Shown: in pieces, positions 23,535 to 35,399 of the stretch
Layout: each line of letters opens with the position of its first letter
How positions within the stretch are numbered: the first letter of the stretch is position 1
Origin: Oreohelix idahoensis
Lineage: Eukaryota > Mollusca > Gastropoda > Stylommatophora > Oreohelicidae
DNA length: 64,000 nt
NCBI GenBank assembly: GCA_024509875.1
Contig: JAMPIV010013740.1
Location: 149,749-213,748 of the forward strand
Reading direction: 5' to 3'
Position numbers and translations under genes: made by a program
Notes under the pieces: generated by a model
The model's input: only the letters and a program-made list of their open reading frames with translations
What the model was told of the DNA's origin: nothing
Databases searched by the model: none

Positions 23535-24170
23535 AATACTAGTAATAGAACGAACGAACGAACTTTATTTTCAAAGGGTTGAGAATTGGGCACACAGGCC
23601 CGTCTAACATTCTGCCCTTCCTTTCGCTCACCTTTCATACTGAATTTATTTATTCTCATTTGCATTTTACATATCAGTTTCAAGGAATTCAACGTTGTAC
23701 AGTAAAATAATAATATAGCACACTCATATTAACATTAATTACTTATAAGCATGACATAACATATGTTGAAAAGAACAAACATCGTCTTTGGAACCTACAG
23801 TTGATGTTATAAGAAAAGATAATCCGATTAGGGGGGCATGTAATCAGAATTCAGAAAGTATTCAAAAAGTCTATGATTGTATGAATAGGGACTGAGGTTG
23901 TTTCGCACTGCACGCTTTTGTAGTGAACGGGGTCTCTTTGTGTTGGACATTGAGCAACCATCCGAGATTGTGGAGCAATAGTCAAGGTTTGCTTGTATGT
24001 GAGATATATAAAACAATTTTCGTGCATCCTTATCTAGGAAATGTTTGATTTTAGCTAACTGGTAAACTTTCTGTGCCGTTTGCTTGGTCAGTGCATGTAC
24101 ATGTGAGTTCCAATTTAGATGCTGGTCAACGATTATACCTAGAGTTTTATGTTCATTTAACGTTTTCAAT
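23535..24170 (-). pseudogene. LINE-e (CR1/Jockey-like) RT C-terminal fragment with 3' tail
   Basis: Minus-strand 24169-23828 encodes KTLGIIVDQHLNWNSHV ... KQTAQKVYQLAKIK ... IQANLDYCSTISDGCS ... LQKRAVR, the post-RT region of CR1/Jockey-type LINEs. Downstream the minus strand ends CCCTTTGAAAATAAAGTTCG followed by GTTC repeats, a microsatellite tail typical of the group. The same tail occurs at 59740-59830. 5'-truncated. Confidence 0.8.
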
Positions 24171-24348
24171 TAGTGAGGTACCAATGTAGATCTGAAGTGA
24201 TAAATTGAGAATAGAAAGAGAAAGCGCAGTTGTTGAGCTATTCAATTTGCATGACACAAGGTCACACTAAGATTTTTGTCTCACTTGGTTTCAGTTTTCT
24301 ATTTTATTAATCCTCACTCAATTATTTTACAGCTAGCACTGTCATAGT

Positions 24349-24618
24349 AGCGGTAGCATAGTGGTTAGTGCACTGGCTTCCTAGTGCAGTGGTCTATGGT
24401 TCGATCCCCAGATGAGGCGGGAATTTTTTAGGCCACAAACGGCTCCTGGGTCGACCCAGTCCCAAATGGGTACCAGAGCAACTCTGGGAAGGTTAAGGCG
24501 GCCGGCGTTATGCCGACCATATCACCCCTCGTGTGCCGACGGTCAAGATAATATGGGCCTAACACCATATTCCCAATATGCCTCAATGTGTGTAACGGGT
24601 TCGTTTACCTTTTTTTTT
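24349..24618 (+). repeat. SINE-B, full-length, with 11-bp target-site duplication
   Basis: Flanked by ACTGTCATAGT on both sides (24338-24348 and 24619-24629). The head has GGTAGCATAGTGGTTAGTGC (A box) and GGTTCGATCCC (B box) with tRNA-like spacing. The body contains TCGTGTGCCGACGGTCAAGA and TATGGGCCTAACACC, and the end is T-rich. A 3' fragment lies at 28483. Confidence 0.85.
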
Positions 24619-24648
24619 ACTGTCATAGTTTCAAGAAAAACAAAGAGA

Positions 24649-25025
24649 GTCGGAGTCGCTAAGAGATATGGCGTCCTCCTCTAATTCTAGAGGTACCGGG
24701 TTCGGTTCCCAGTACAGGGAATATATTAATGGAATTTATTTCAGAACCAGTGGGTCCTAATGATGTTATACTTCCCTCCCCGCCTCGGTTCTCCTGGGTA
24801 GTGAGATCGGATGCCTAGCCTTTTTGGGTAAGGGCAAAAAAATAGGAGCCCCGTGTGCAAGTTGCGCAGGTTAACAATCCCACGGCAGTTGGAAATCGTA
24901 AAGAGCAGGCCATACGGCCGCTGCCCCGGCAAAATTTACAAAATTAGGAAAGCGAACCCGCTACAAACATATTTATAGAATGTGTGACTCCTGTATACAC
25001 ACATTGGGATCTTCGTCGGTGCTGT
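24649..25025 (+). repeat. SINE-A, copy 2, 3'-truncated
   Basis: The head has GCTAAGAGATATGG and GGTTCGGTTCCC; the body matches 21918-22310 and includes TACACACATTGGGAT. The terminal CTTTAAAACC block is absent. Confidence 0.75.
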
Positions 25026-25184
25026 GACAAAACTTCTGAACATGCTCTTTTGTGCGATCGCTCACACCTTCAGCCCTCCGGCAGTATCCTTTCTTTTTCT
25101 TCATTCTTTTCACATCGCTTTTATTTGGCATAAATCATGCCTTTTCATTCGTTATTTTCACTATTTTGCTCTATGCTGGACATA

Positions 25185-25262
25185 GCATGGTGAAGTCTTT
25201 AACACGCCACTCCCCTACGGCAGTATTTGCTACGGGAGTAATTTTTATCTTATTGTTTAACA
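25185..25262 (+). repeat. SINE-C 3' tail fragment
   Basis: ATGGTGAAGTCTTTAACAC, TACGGCAGTA and GCTACGGGAGTA blocks as at 35830-35895. Confidence 0.5.
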
Positions 25263-26995
25263 CTTCACTCCCAGACTGTTGTTACGTTTCGCCAGGTTTG
25301 GTGACCTGGCCGGCGATAATATTTTATCGCATAATCTGTCTGACCACCTGTGGAAACGTGTCGGTCAAACATTTTACCCCATTGGAAAGCTGTTGATCAT
25401 GTTGACACAAGCTTGTATTGTGCTACGATGAAAGAAGACAACACTGTCTGACCAGACATCTGTCTGGCGGAGGCACGCAGATAATGGGGATAATTAGATA
25501 ATCTGTCGCGATAGACATCTGGGCGGAAAACATTACGCCACGAACACACGGTCACAATATTGTGATAAACAGACGTGCGCCGGTAGTCTTAAGTAACGAT
25601 ATGACATCACTGTTGTAAGAGGCCACGCGCGTATATCAAAATTAATATTTTCAAATACGCGTGGGATAAGTAATGATAAACTTCCCCACCCAAACAGTGC
25701 TAGATAGATTTGATCGGTTCGCCAGACTCTACAATGATTTGATTGGAACATTCGGCAAAAACACAGCTGGGATTTGAAACTAAGGCTTGTGAGATATACT
25801 GTAGGAATCAGACACAGAACAGCACAGACTGCATCGCAGCGTCAACTAAACACATCCTACAAGCCAGAGGAAAGGACTTATCATTCCACAACTATACGTA
25901 CCAGATCGAGTATTGGGCAACTTTGGAATTCACAAGTAAACCCGCCATTTTAATACAAGACTGGAAACTTGGGAATTTTATCACACGGAGTCAGAGAAGA
26001 ATTTTAACAAAAGTTTTCCCAGGCACGAATTTGCAGAACACCAGCCGTCAGAGGAATTAACTCATATTTCCTAGACCCAGTCATAAGAGAAATTATACCA
26101 ACAGTTTTCTCAGGCCAGGAATTTGCAGAACACCAGCCGTCAGAGGAATTAACTTATATTTCCAGACCTAAGTGATCCGAACAGCATCTAACTAAAGGGT
26201 TGTGGGTCCATTCTAAATCTGTGCCAGGAGAAGTGTGTATTCCCAAAATTTTGGGTTCGTGGTTACAAGCCATAAGACTTATGTACTGAAGTGCCTACGC
26301 CACTAGTGTAAGAGAAGAGTATCAACACTAACCGCCTACAGTGGACGAGTTATGTGGAGAAGTGTACTCATCACCAAAAAGAAGTGACGGAAACCACAGC
26401 TGCAGGACTCATCTGGAGCTAAGTTGTGTGTAACAGGCTACAGCAAAAATACGGACATTATTAACGCCATACCAAAACCTCAACGAGGAAAATTTTTATA
26501 TAACTTTCACCCTATGTAATCGTTATTTTAACTTGTTGAACTAATTGACTATTAAATTTGTTGTATGTTTTTTAAACTAAACAATAATAGTTGATTCAGT
26601 TTATATGTACGAAAGCAAACGTATGAGCCAGTTGTTCTTGATATATACGTATAAATATAGAGCCATTACTTATAAGAGGGCATTCGTTGGATTACTCCAA
26701 TTGGGGGTTTGAACGGGCCAGAATCATTGCATAAACCCTTCACAAAAGGCGACGGACCAGATAATAAGTTAACAAATTTGCTCAGCCCTTAAGCAGCGTT
26801 TGTTCTAGACTTCTGGGAATATCTTGTGACGGCTCCCCTAAGGTAGAAACGCCATTCATCTTCTATCTACATCTTTGCCAAGAGTAATCTTGCGCGAAGA
26901 TAGATACCTTGGACGACCTACTTTTAGATACGCTTGCGTTGTGACCATTAGTGGACCACTACTGCAAAGCAAGGGGATGCAATCCCGTGAAAGGT
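25263..26995. other. GPCR intron sequence with a ~92-bp partial duplication
   Basis: A block ending GAATTTGCAGAACACCAGCC occurs twice (26012-26080 and 26104-26168). A segment at about 26660-26985 is similar, in inverted orientation, to about 40840-41120, so it is a dispersed repeat of unknown type. No coding signal recognised. Confidence 0.45.
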
Positions 26996-27118
26996 GCTTT
27001 GGAGTTCATGCACTGTGCTGAAATCCTCCTTGTATGATCAAAGGGGGGAGATGGAAGTGCTGATGGAGTTGTCCATGTGCAATGACGATCGTCCTTAAAA
27101 CCAAAACGAAACCAAAGA
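26995..27118 (+). repeat. SINE-A 3' end fragment
   Basis: GTTCATGCACTGTGCTGAAA, GATGGAGTTGTCCATGTGCA and CCTTAAAACCAAAACG match the terminal part of SINE-A at 34290-34395. Confidence 0.65.
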
Positions 27119-27189
27119 AAAAAAAATTGGAAAGAACTGACCTTTAAACTTAACACTGCATGAAAATTGAAAGCGACAGATACATCAAT

Positions 27190-27480
27190 TTCTTGCACCA
27201 AACGTGGAAAAACTACCACGTCCATTAAGAGTTAATCTATTTTGTGCCACGGACCCCTTTGATTGTTTAATGAAGGCTTTTTTTTTTAGGGGCCCTTTTG
27301 ATTGTTTGATGAAGGCTAGGGACCCAATTGATTGTCCGATGAAGGTTCTTGGAAAAAAATGTACACAAAAGCATTATATAAAATTTTACGTTTTAAATTA
27401 TTGTGTGTCGACCCCCTATATGGATCCCCTATAATCCATTCACAGACTCCCAGGGAGTCCCTGGACCACAGTTTAAGACA
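27190..27480 (-). repeat. Possible hAT-like non-autonomous element fragment
   Basis: On the minus strand the end reads CAAGGGTGTCTTAAACTGTG, resembling hAT terminal repeats. Inside, GATTGTTTAATGAAGGC is repeated three times in variant form. No opposite terminus was identified. Confidence 0.3.
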
Positions 27481-27920
27481 CCCTTGGATATACAATTAAA
27501 ATCTAATAATCAGACACGAAATAATTGTCTCTGCCATTAGCTAGGTTTAAAATACGAGGCTTTTTAAAACTTCAAAAATGGAACAAGGAAGTAAAACTCA
27601 AAATATGTAACAAACATATTAAAATTAGAGTACATACACTGTTCACGTTATTTCTGTGATGTAGAAACATGGAGGTTGAGCAAACAACGGGGTGAAAACT
27701 AGGCTCTTAAAATGTGCATACGTACCAGAATATTACTCATTTCGAAACATTCATTCATCAGCAACCAGACCACTAGGTCTTTGATATTTGGACGTGCGCC
27801 TTAATATAACCGACGGACTTTGTGTCGATGAAAGGCACGCGCTTCGCCAAAACGAGATTAAACTCCTATATATAAAAAAGAATCATTTAGAGGAAACAGA
27901 AGCAAAAGAATAGTTTTATA

Positions 27921-28266
<346 letters not shown>

Positions 28267-28364
28267 GTACAGAAAGTAATAAAAAGTGGTTGAAAGGATA
28301 GATAACAAAATATACCAAAATTAAGACACCCATATATATTTCAAACACATAAAGAGACATAATC

Positions 28365-28735
28365 ATCATCACGTGATCTTTTTTGCCTCGTTATGGAGCA
28401 TGGTGCAACGACTGGAGATGCCCCTAGAGGAAGCCTCTGCCGAAGCACAAACTCTTGCAATGGTGATTTATGTAACATTTTGTGTTAGACCGGCGTGAGG
28501 CTGGCCACATCACCCCTAGTGTGCCAGTAGTCAAGAAAATATGGGCCTAACATCATATTCCCAAAATGCCTCAATGGGCGTGTAACGGGATCCTCCCCTC
28601 CCCCCTTTGTTTTAGATGCAGAGCTTGCCAGCACCATTCACAACCGCATATCATTAGCCTTTAAAAAGGCTCTGAGGGAGCTGAAATTCTATATTTTCTT
28701 TGTCTTTTCAAAGACCCCCGGGAACTATAGGGGTA
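28365..28735 (+). repeat. R1 dispersed repeat interrupted by a SINE-B fragment
   Basis: R1 blocks (GGAGCATGG, CTCTTGCAATGGTGATTTATG) up to about 28482 resume at 28613 (GCCAGCACCATTCACAACC, then GACCCCCGGGAACTATAGGGG). The 28483-28612 interruption is a 5'-truncated SINE-B. Confidence 0.6.
28483..28612 (+). repeat. SINE-B, 5'-truncated, nested in R1
   Basis: Contains CACATCACCCCTAGTGTGCC and ATATGGGCCTAACATC as in the full copy at 24349. Near-identical TTGTGTTAGA and TTGTTTTAGA flank it, a probable target-site duplication. Confidence 0.6.
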
Positions 28736-28812
28736 GGAGACATAGTAATTATTTTTTTTTTTTTACAAAACAGTAGTTTAAGAAAAGCTACAAATTAAAG
28801 ATGCAAGAAGTG

Positions 28813-30206
28813 ACTGTAAGTTTTGAAAGGAGACAGTACTGTAAGTTTTGAAAGGAGACAGTACTGTAAGTTTTGAAAGGAGATAGTACTGTAAGTTTTG
28901 ACAGGAGACAGTACTGTAAGTTTTGAAAGGAGACAGTACTGTAAGTTTTGAAAGGAAACAGTACTGTAAGTTTTGAAAGGAGACAGTACTGTAAGTTTTG
29001 AAAGGAGACAGTACTGTAAGTTTTGAAAGGAGACAGTACTGTAAGTTTTGAAAGGAGACAGTACTGTAAGTTTTGAAAGGAGATAGTACTGTAAGTTTTG
29101 ACAGGAGACAGTACTGTAAGTTTTGAAAGGAGACAGTACTGTAAGTTTTGAAAGGAAACAGTACTGTAAGTTTTGAAAGGAGACAGTACTGGAAGTTTTG
29201 AAAGGAGACAGTACTGTAAGTTTTGAAAGGAGACAGTACTGTAAGTTTTGAAAGGAGACAGTACTGTAAGTTTTGAAAGGAGACAGTACTGTTAGTTTTG
29301 AAAGGAGACAGTACTGTAAGTTTTGAAAGGAGATAGTATTTTTAAAGGAGACAGTACTGTAAATTTTGAAAGGAGACAGTACTGTAAATTTTGAAAGGAG
29401 ACAGTACTGTAAATTTTGAAAGGAGACAGTACTGTAAGTTTTGAAAGGAGACAGTACTGTGAGTTTTGAAAGGAGACAGTACTGTAAGTTTTGAAAGGAG
29501 ACAGTACTGTAAGCTTTGAAAGGAGACAGTACTGTAAGCTTTGAAAGGAGACAGTACTGTAAGTTTTGAAAGGAGACAGTACTGTAAGCTTTCAAAGGAG
29601 ACAGTAATATAAGCTTTGAAAGGAGACAGTACTGTAAGCTTTGAAAGGAGACAGTAATGTAAGCTTTGAAAGGAGACAGTACTGTAAGCTTTGAAAGGAG
29701 ACAGTACTGTAAGTTTTGAAAGGAGACAGTACTGTAAGTTTTGAAAGGAGACAGTAATGTAAGCTTTGAAAGGAGACAGTACTGTAAGCTTTGAAAGGAG
29801 ACAGTACTGTAAGTTTTGAAAGGAGACAGTACTGTAAGTTTTGAAAGGAGACAGTACTGAAAGTTTTCAAAGGAGACAGTACTGTAAGTTTTGAAAGGAG
29901 ACAGTACTGTAAATTTTGAAAGGAGACAGTACTGAAAGTTTTCAAAGGAGACAGTACTGTAAGCTTTCAAAGGAGACAGTACTGAAAGTTTTGAAAGGAG
30001 ACAGTACTGTAAGTTTTGAAAGGAGACAGTACTGAAAGTTTTCAAAGGAGACAGTACTGTAAGTTTTGAAAGGAGACAGTACTGTAAATTTTGAAAGGAG
30101 ACAGTACTGAAAGTTTTCAAAGGAGACAGTACTGTAAGCTTTCAAAGGAGACAGTACTGAAAGTTTTGAAAGGAGACAGTACTGAAAGTTTTCAAAGGAG
30201 ACAGTA
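28813..30206 (+). repeat. 25-bp minisatellite, about 55 copies
   Basis: The unit GTAAGTTTTGAAAGGAGACA plus GTACT repeats with period 25. Variants include GTAAGC, GAAAGT with TTCAAAGG, and a short deletion near 29340. Since 25 is not a multiple of 3 and the unit lacks stops in the minus frames, a long minus-strand ORF with a 25-residue peptide repeat arises; I treat it as an artefact. Most units carry GTAAGT on the + strand, the GPCR's sense strand. Confidence 0.95.
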
Positions 30207-30224
30207 TAAGATGGACATTAGTTT

Positions 30225-30300
30225 CTAGAGTGTACCATCATCATATTCGTCATTTTCTTTTGCGCCTCTTACGGAGCATAGAACTACCATTTCAGCTGGT
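30225..30300 (+). repeat. R1 5' end fragment
   Basis: CATCATCATATTCGTC then GCGCCTCTTACGGAGCATAG and CAGCTGGTC, as at the start of the R1 copies at 38941 and 43600. Confidence 0.5.
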
Positions 30301-30324
30301 CACCTTGAAGTAAACCTGCAACAA

Positions 30325-31000
30325 GTATCCCCATGGAAAAGACAAAGATTATGAGAATAAATGCAAGAAATGATAACAAGGTTGAACTTAAAGAAACACC
30401 ACTAAAAGATGTAGAATCGTACACATATCTTGGAAGTAATATAGACAAAGTTGGAGGGACAGACAGTGATACCAAAATAAGAAAACAAAAAGCAAGAGGA
30501 GCTTTCATTGCATTGGGAAACATGGAGAACAAGAGAAATCAAGTCCAACACAAAAATAAGAATCTTCAACTCAAATGTCAAGTCAGTCCTATTGTATGGT
30601 TCTGAGACATGGAGAGCAACAAAAACAACAACCAAAAAGCTACAGACTTTTATAAACGGGTGCTTGTGTAGAACAGAAGGACTGAAGTGGTATGACAAAG
30701 TCACAAATGTGGAATTGATGACAAGAACCAGACAAGTGCCAGTGGAACAAGAGTTGAGAAGAAGAAATGGCGATGGATAAGACACACATTGAGGAAACCT
30801 GTTGATAGCAAGGCAGTCCTTGTTCTGGAATCCACAGGGAAAGAGAGGCAGAGGTAGACCAAAAAACATATGGAGAAGAGAACTGGATACAGAGGTGAAA
30901 ATGATGAGGAACACATGGAAAGCACTTGAGCGCATGGCACAGGACAGGAAGACTTGGCATGTGTTTGTTGAAGGCCTATGCTCCTCGTGGAGCTAAAGGG
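30325..31000 (+). pseudogene. LINE-c ORF2 C-terminal third, best copy
   Basis: Reads across three frames: VESYTYLGSNIDKVGGTDSD (post-palm segment), KTKIRIFNSNVKSVLLYGSE (thumb), TNVELMTRTRQVPVEQ, then SLFWNPQGKRGRGRPKNIWR and RKTWHVFVEGLCSS at the stop. This is the standard layout after the RT palm in LINE ORF2. At least two frameshifts and loss of the 5' part make it inactive. Related 3' fragments lie at 18005, 39640 and 59018 (+) and 45060 (-). The 3' end GAAGGCCTATGCTCCTCGTG is shared by the family. Confidence 0.85.
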
Positions 31001-31120
31001 TATTGAAGTATTCCCATGCTCCTGCAGCAGCGGTTTCTATGACAAATTGTTTTACATGATGAGATTGCCTTCCCCAATTCACAACCTCATATTAGTTGCC
31101 TTGTCTGAAAGATACAAATT
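31000..31120 (+). repeat. R1 dispersed repeat, partial
   Basis: CATGCTCCTGCAGCAGCGGT, TTTTACATGATGAGATTGCC and CACAACCTCATATTAGTTGC. It directly follows the LINE-c 3' end. Confidence 0.55.
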
Positions 31121-31200
31121 TGTGTAAACAATAATGGAAAAATATCGCATTTGCCGCACAACAAAGAACCTTACAGTCCCGAAACGTTACGAAGAGGAGA

Positions 31201-31342
31201 GGGTAGGTGTAGCTAAGAGGTATTGCGTCCGCTTCTAATTCTAAAGGTACCGGGTTCGCTCCCAGTACAGGGAATATAATTGATGGAAATGTTTTTTCAG
31301 AACTAGTGGCTCCTAATGATCCCCCCCCCCCCCCCCCCCATC
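31201..31342 (+). repeat. SINE-A copy 3, 5' part, with C-run, split by solo LTR
   Basis: The head GTAGCTAAGAGGTATTGCG and GGTTCGCTCCCAG is followed by CCTAATGAT and a run of about 19 C. It continues after the LTR at 34034. Confidence 0.8.
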
Positions 31343-34033
31343 TGTCACGTAGGTCTTTATATCATTAAATTGCCTACATCTTCTTCCTATTCTCTCACCC
31401 GCATCCTTTATTTTATTATCTTTCCTTACTTGTTTTTCCTGTATTTTTCGCATCACTCGTTTGCGAAAAATATTTTCTTCAGTATTCTCAAACTTTACCG
31501 GGTTTTTTTTTTTTCTCATACTGGGATACGTAATTCTATTACTTAGATGTCAGTCAGACGAGAAGGACAATTAAGTTGCAGCTATCTCAGACATCGAGCC
31601 GACTTGGGTCTGCACCTTCAGATGACACGACACTCTTGAGTTAGATTCTCGATGTAAACGCGTGAGAAGGCTATGAGAGAGCCGACATCCGTCTGCATTT
31701 TTCACCGGTCAACAACGAGTTGCATCGGCCGAACGCTTAAGTAGGAGCGAATATTTACACCTTAGAGTCGCAGTTTCAGACATTTGTCTGAAAATCCCAG
31801 CTGACATGGCTCGTTGTGGGCCCCGGTCAGCGTGAGGTGCGGAGTAGTATAAGTGTCAGTTCAGAGTCGTCGTCAGAATAACCCGGCGTAGCGTGAAAAA
31901 TCGCTCCGCACCGCAAACAGGCTGTCTGAGATTTGCAACTCACGCGCGCTCTCGGTCACTGATGGCTGTTACGACATGAGGGAAGCTGACGTAGGGTGTT
32001 AGAGAAGGGGAGAGACGGGCGCTGTTTCGTGGTTTCGAAACAGTGGGATTCTTTGTCCGTTTCATAGATATAACTAGAGTTGCAAACCTGATTTCAGGCA
32101 CTCAGTAATTCGCAGTTAGACTAGAACAAGCCTTGGTTCGATTTCTAAATATCTCTGTTAATAGAGATGGCCTTTAGTTTGGTCGAAGTGGTTTAGTTCT
32201 TAGTAATTCTGTGTCGAGGTATATTAATATTATATATCTAGTATTGTGTGTAGGGTTTAAAGTGTTTAATCGCTTAGCTATTTCCCTGGTTAGATTTGGT
32301 GCAGAGCAACTAATTTATAGTTTGTATTATTTTTCTAGTGACGCATACAGTGAAAAGCAGAATAAATTATATTTCTAGCGTAACAAACATGTAGCTATAA
32401 TGAATTTAATTTAACTGCTAACTACTCAGTCGAGTATTTTTTTTCTAAACTAACTCATAAATGCTAGATGCGACATCAGTGAATATTGACGGAATACGCA
32501 GATATTCCTAATTCCTGATGATTGATTTAAATATAACTTATTTCACCGGAAGTTTAAATAATAAGTCAAGCGGTCGGCTTGCTGTTTAAAATGTAAGTTA
32601 TATTGAGTACATAATATGTAAATGATTTATATGTGCTTTTCCTTTTATTCGGGAAATACTGGGGTGACCCGAACTTTACCGGCGTTTAATAAGAGTTTCA
32701 TATTTGTGAAGAAATAGACAGTCCTTATTTTGAACCACGTGGGTTTCTCAAGTAACACTGGTCTGACAGTGCATATGCCAACAGAGTTAGACAGAAATAC
32801 TATATCCCACTAACGGATTTCAAAGACTGTAATGATCAATACCGGGCCTTTGCGCCAGATCTTAAATTCTTTCATAAACTCTACGTAAAGTTTCTGCCTG
32901 GCGGCGTGAATATTACAAGAAATAACATTTACATTGTCCGACTAGATTATTTTGTGGACAAATCTGTGGTGTGACCAAAGTAAATCCTATACTGAGAGAA
33001 GGCACCGACCTGACATTCCTATTACTAGAAAACTTAAGCTATTGACACGGTGCTCACTGTAAACTTTCGTGCCTGGACAAGATTTTTTAAATGTGACATA
33101 GACAGATATCCTAGAATAAGAAATACCAAGGAAACGTTCCCCGAAGCAGTGAATTCTATCTGACTTTGTGGAGCTGGGGTTTTCTTCGCTACGACTCCCT
33201 CTGGTGATTCTGTATGTGAATGTCCTAACAAAATTGTGTTTCCCAGATATGTCTACCAAAACAGTGAGTATGTGCACGTGTACACGGCTGAATGTCTAGA
33301 GTGAATGTTGGACTGAGGGATTTCTCCATTGTTGAAATTTGGCACCCATTTTGCTGTTCTAATGGTCCTTATGCAAGTATTGCTAACCATATTTTCCCTT
33401 AGAATAGATCAGAGTATACCTAAGTCTATCCATACCTTTAACAGGGGAAAATCATTTGATTACCGCTAATGTATCATTGATCCTCTTTGGGCCATCATCT
33501 TTTTCCTAAACGGGACTGGGGGCTAAACCTAGAGGGCAGACCATAACGGGTCTATCATCCTTGTAGTATTTTCTTGAATTTGATGACTATTTGTATATGT
33601 TTTCTTTTGGTATAAATTTTTATATGTTGTGTCGTAAGTTTAATATGATAAATAAACTTAACCATAAATTAATCAGCGTGTTGGTCAGCTCGTTCTAAAT
33701 ATCTATATAAGCATTGTTATAGTTTCCCCACGTCTGTGTGTCTACCTGTCGTCACTGTATGTGCGTGCACGTGAGTGGGTAGAGATCTGTTGGTATACAT
33801 ATATTTAATGTATATGTGGTAGACTGTCTGACTGCTTAAAATCTGTCGTAGAAGATAGGTGAGAGAGAGAGAGAAGATTTTCTCGCATCTCAGAGACAGC
33901 CTCTATCACTATTCTATCATCTCACTCGTGGAATCTATTTCCTTTACTAACTCACACTGGGACTCTCATTCATTCCAAGCTATTCAGAAGGGACCAACCC
34001 AAGTCTTAATTCTCCTATCGAAAATCTACGACA
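31343..34033 (+). mobile_element. Solo LTR of the E1 family with 5-bp TSD, nested in SINE-A
   Basis: Begins TGTCACGTAGGTC and ends AATCTACGACA, matching LTR-A and LTR-B of E1 in order and sequence. CCATC immediately precedes (31338-31342) and follows (34034-34038) it, a perfect 5-bp target-site duplication. No internal element sequence is present, so it arose by LTR-LTR recombination. At 2691 bp it lacks the LTR-B duplication and gives the best estimate of normal LTR structure. Confidence 0.9.
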
Positions 34034-34397
34034 CCATCCTATCTCCTGGGTAGCGAGATCAGTTCTTTATCTCAGATAAAGGCAAAACAAACAATAAAAA
34101 TAGGAGGTCACGTGTGCAAGTTGTGCACGTTGAAAATCCCACGGCAGATGGAAATCGTAAAGAGTAGGCCAACCGGCCGCTGCCCTGTCAAAATTTAAAA
34201 ATTAGGAAACATACCTACCACAAAAATTATTTATAGAATGTGTGATTCCAGTATACACACATTGGGATTCTCGCCTGTGCGACGGAGTTCATACACTATG
34301 CTGAGATCCTCCTTGTGTGATCTAAGGAAGGAGATCGCAGCAATGATGGAGTTGTCCGTGTGCAATGAAGATGGTCTTTAAAACCAAACCTAACCAA
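34034..34397 (+). repeat. SINE-A copy 3, 3' part
   Basis: Resumes the SINE body with TATCTCCTGGGTAGCGAGAT, then TACACACATTGGGATTC, and ends GTCTTTAAAACCAAACC. Confidence 0.8.
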
Positions 34398-34405
34398 GAA
34401 CAGAA

Positions 34406-34667
34406 AATACAAGTACTGATATGAAAACACTATAAATACAAGTACTGATATGAAAACACTATAAATACAAGTACTGATATGAAAACACTATAAATACAAG
34501 TACAGATATGAAAACACTATAAATACAAGTACTGATATGAAAACACTATAAATACAAGTACTGATATGAAAACACTATAAATACGAGTACTGATATGAAA
34601 ACACTATAAATACAAGTACTGATATGAAAACACTATAAATACAAGTACTGATATCAAAACACTATAT
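34406..34667 (+). repeat. 29-bp tandem repeat, 9 copies
   Basis: The unit TACAAGTACTGATATGAAAA plus CACTATAAA is nearly perfect. Confidence 0.95.
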
Positions 34668-34682
34668 CCTGATAATAATTAC

Positions 34683-34859
34683 TGTGGTATTCTATCTTAG
34701 TCCCCTAAATGAAATAATACTAGACTCTTTTCGTTCTTAAACATTTATTACACATAGATACAAACATGTCTAACATCTCATAACGGCCATTATGCCAAGT
34801 CCCGTAACTCTTCCTCTCATATCTAAATATATCTCTAAAATGTTGGATAGGACATTACA
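34683..34859 (-). repeat. E3 3' LTR
   Basis: 177 bp. The plus strand starts TGTGGTATTCTATC and ends GGACATTACA; it differs from its partner at only a few bases. Confidence 0.9.
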
Positions 34860-35094
34860 TTCTCTCCCTTTCTTGAATAATAAAGACACACTGAAACTCA
34901 ACCTATTCTACAAACATCACTAATGACAGACAGTCATTTTCAATTCAAAACATAGTCATTGAGAGTCTTGTGACTTTTCGGTGTCTAGGCGGTGATCTGC
35001 CTTTATGAGGTAATTGCCTGTTGTTGTCCATGGTGATGTCAGCTGGTTCTGTGGCAGTGTTTTACAAGTTGGTGTAACCTCATTACGTACTGGT

Positions 35095-35395
35095 CTAAAT
35101 TTTCTTCACCGTTTTGAACTTAAACTGTTCATACATTGTATTCTTCTTTGGGATGACATACGAGTTCAGCTTCTGCTTTACCTTGTCGTAATCATCACTT
35201 GTCTCGGCCATAGTCTGGTAGATATCATAAACATCTTCTCCGGCATAGTGCAACAATAAACACTGCTTGCGTTTGACATCTTTGACCTCAAATGCCTCCA
35301 GACTGTTTTCGAAACGGCTTACCCATTTTCCCATTTGGCTCCTATGTTCACATCGTGATCATACTGAAAAACGTAATGGGTAACATCCTCGTCGC
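35095..35395 (-). pseudogene. E3 Gag fragment
   Basis: The minus strand encodes WVSRFENSLEAFEVKDVKRK, then QCLLLHYAGEDVYDIYQTM, then DDYDKVKQKLNSYVIPKKN and YEQFKFKT. This is the N-terminal capsid domain of Ty3/Gypsy-type Gag (W-x-x-F-x3-L ... LLLHYAGExVxDI ... KLxxYFxPKKN). A one-base shift near 35335 separates it from GDEDVTHYVFQYDHDVNIG upstream, which overlaps the PBS. The frame is lost after about 90 residues. Non-functional alone. Confidence 0.75.
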
Positions 35396-35399
35396 CATT

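Noticed and set aside
24350..24410. tRNA gene
   Set aside because: A and B boxes belong to a SINE head; the acceptor stem and anticodon arm do not fold as a functional tRNA by eye, and the same kind of head recurs with SINE bodies.
28795..30120. 441-codon minus-strand ORF with a 25-residue peptide repeat
   Set aside because: It is a by-product of a 25-bp minisatellite lacking stops; other frames stay open as well and no start context or domain supports it.
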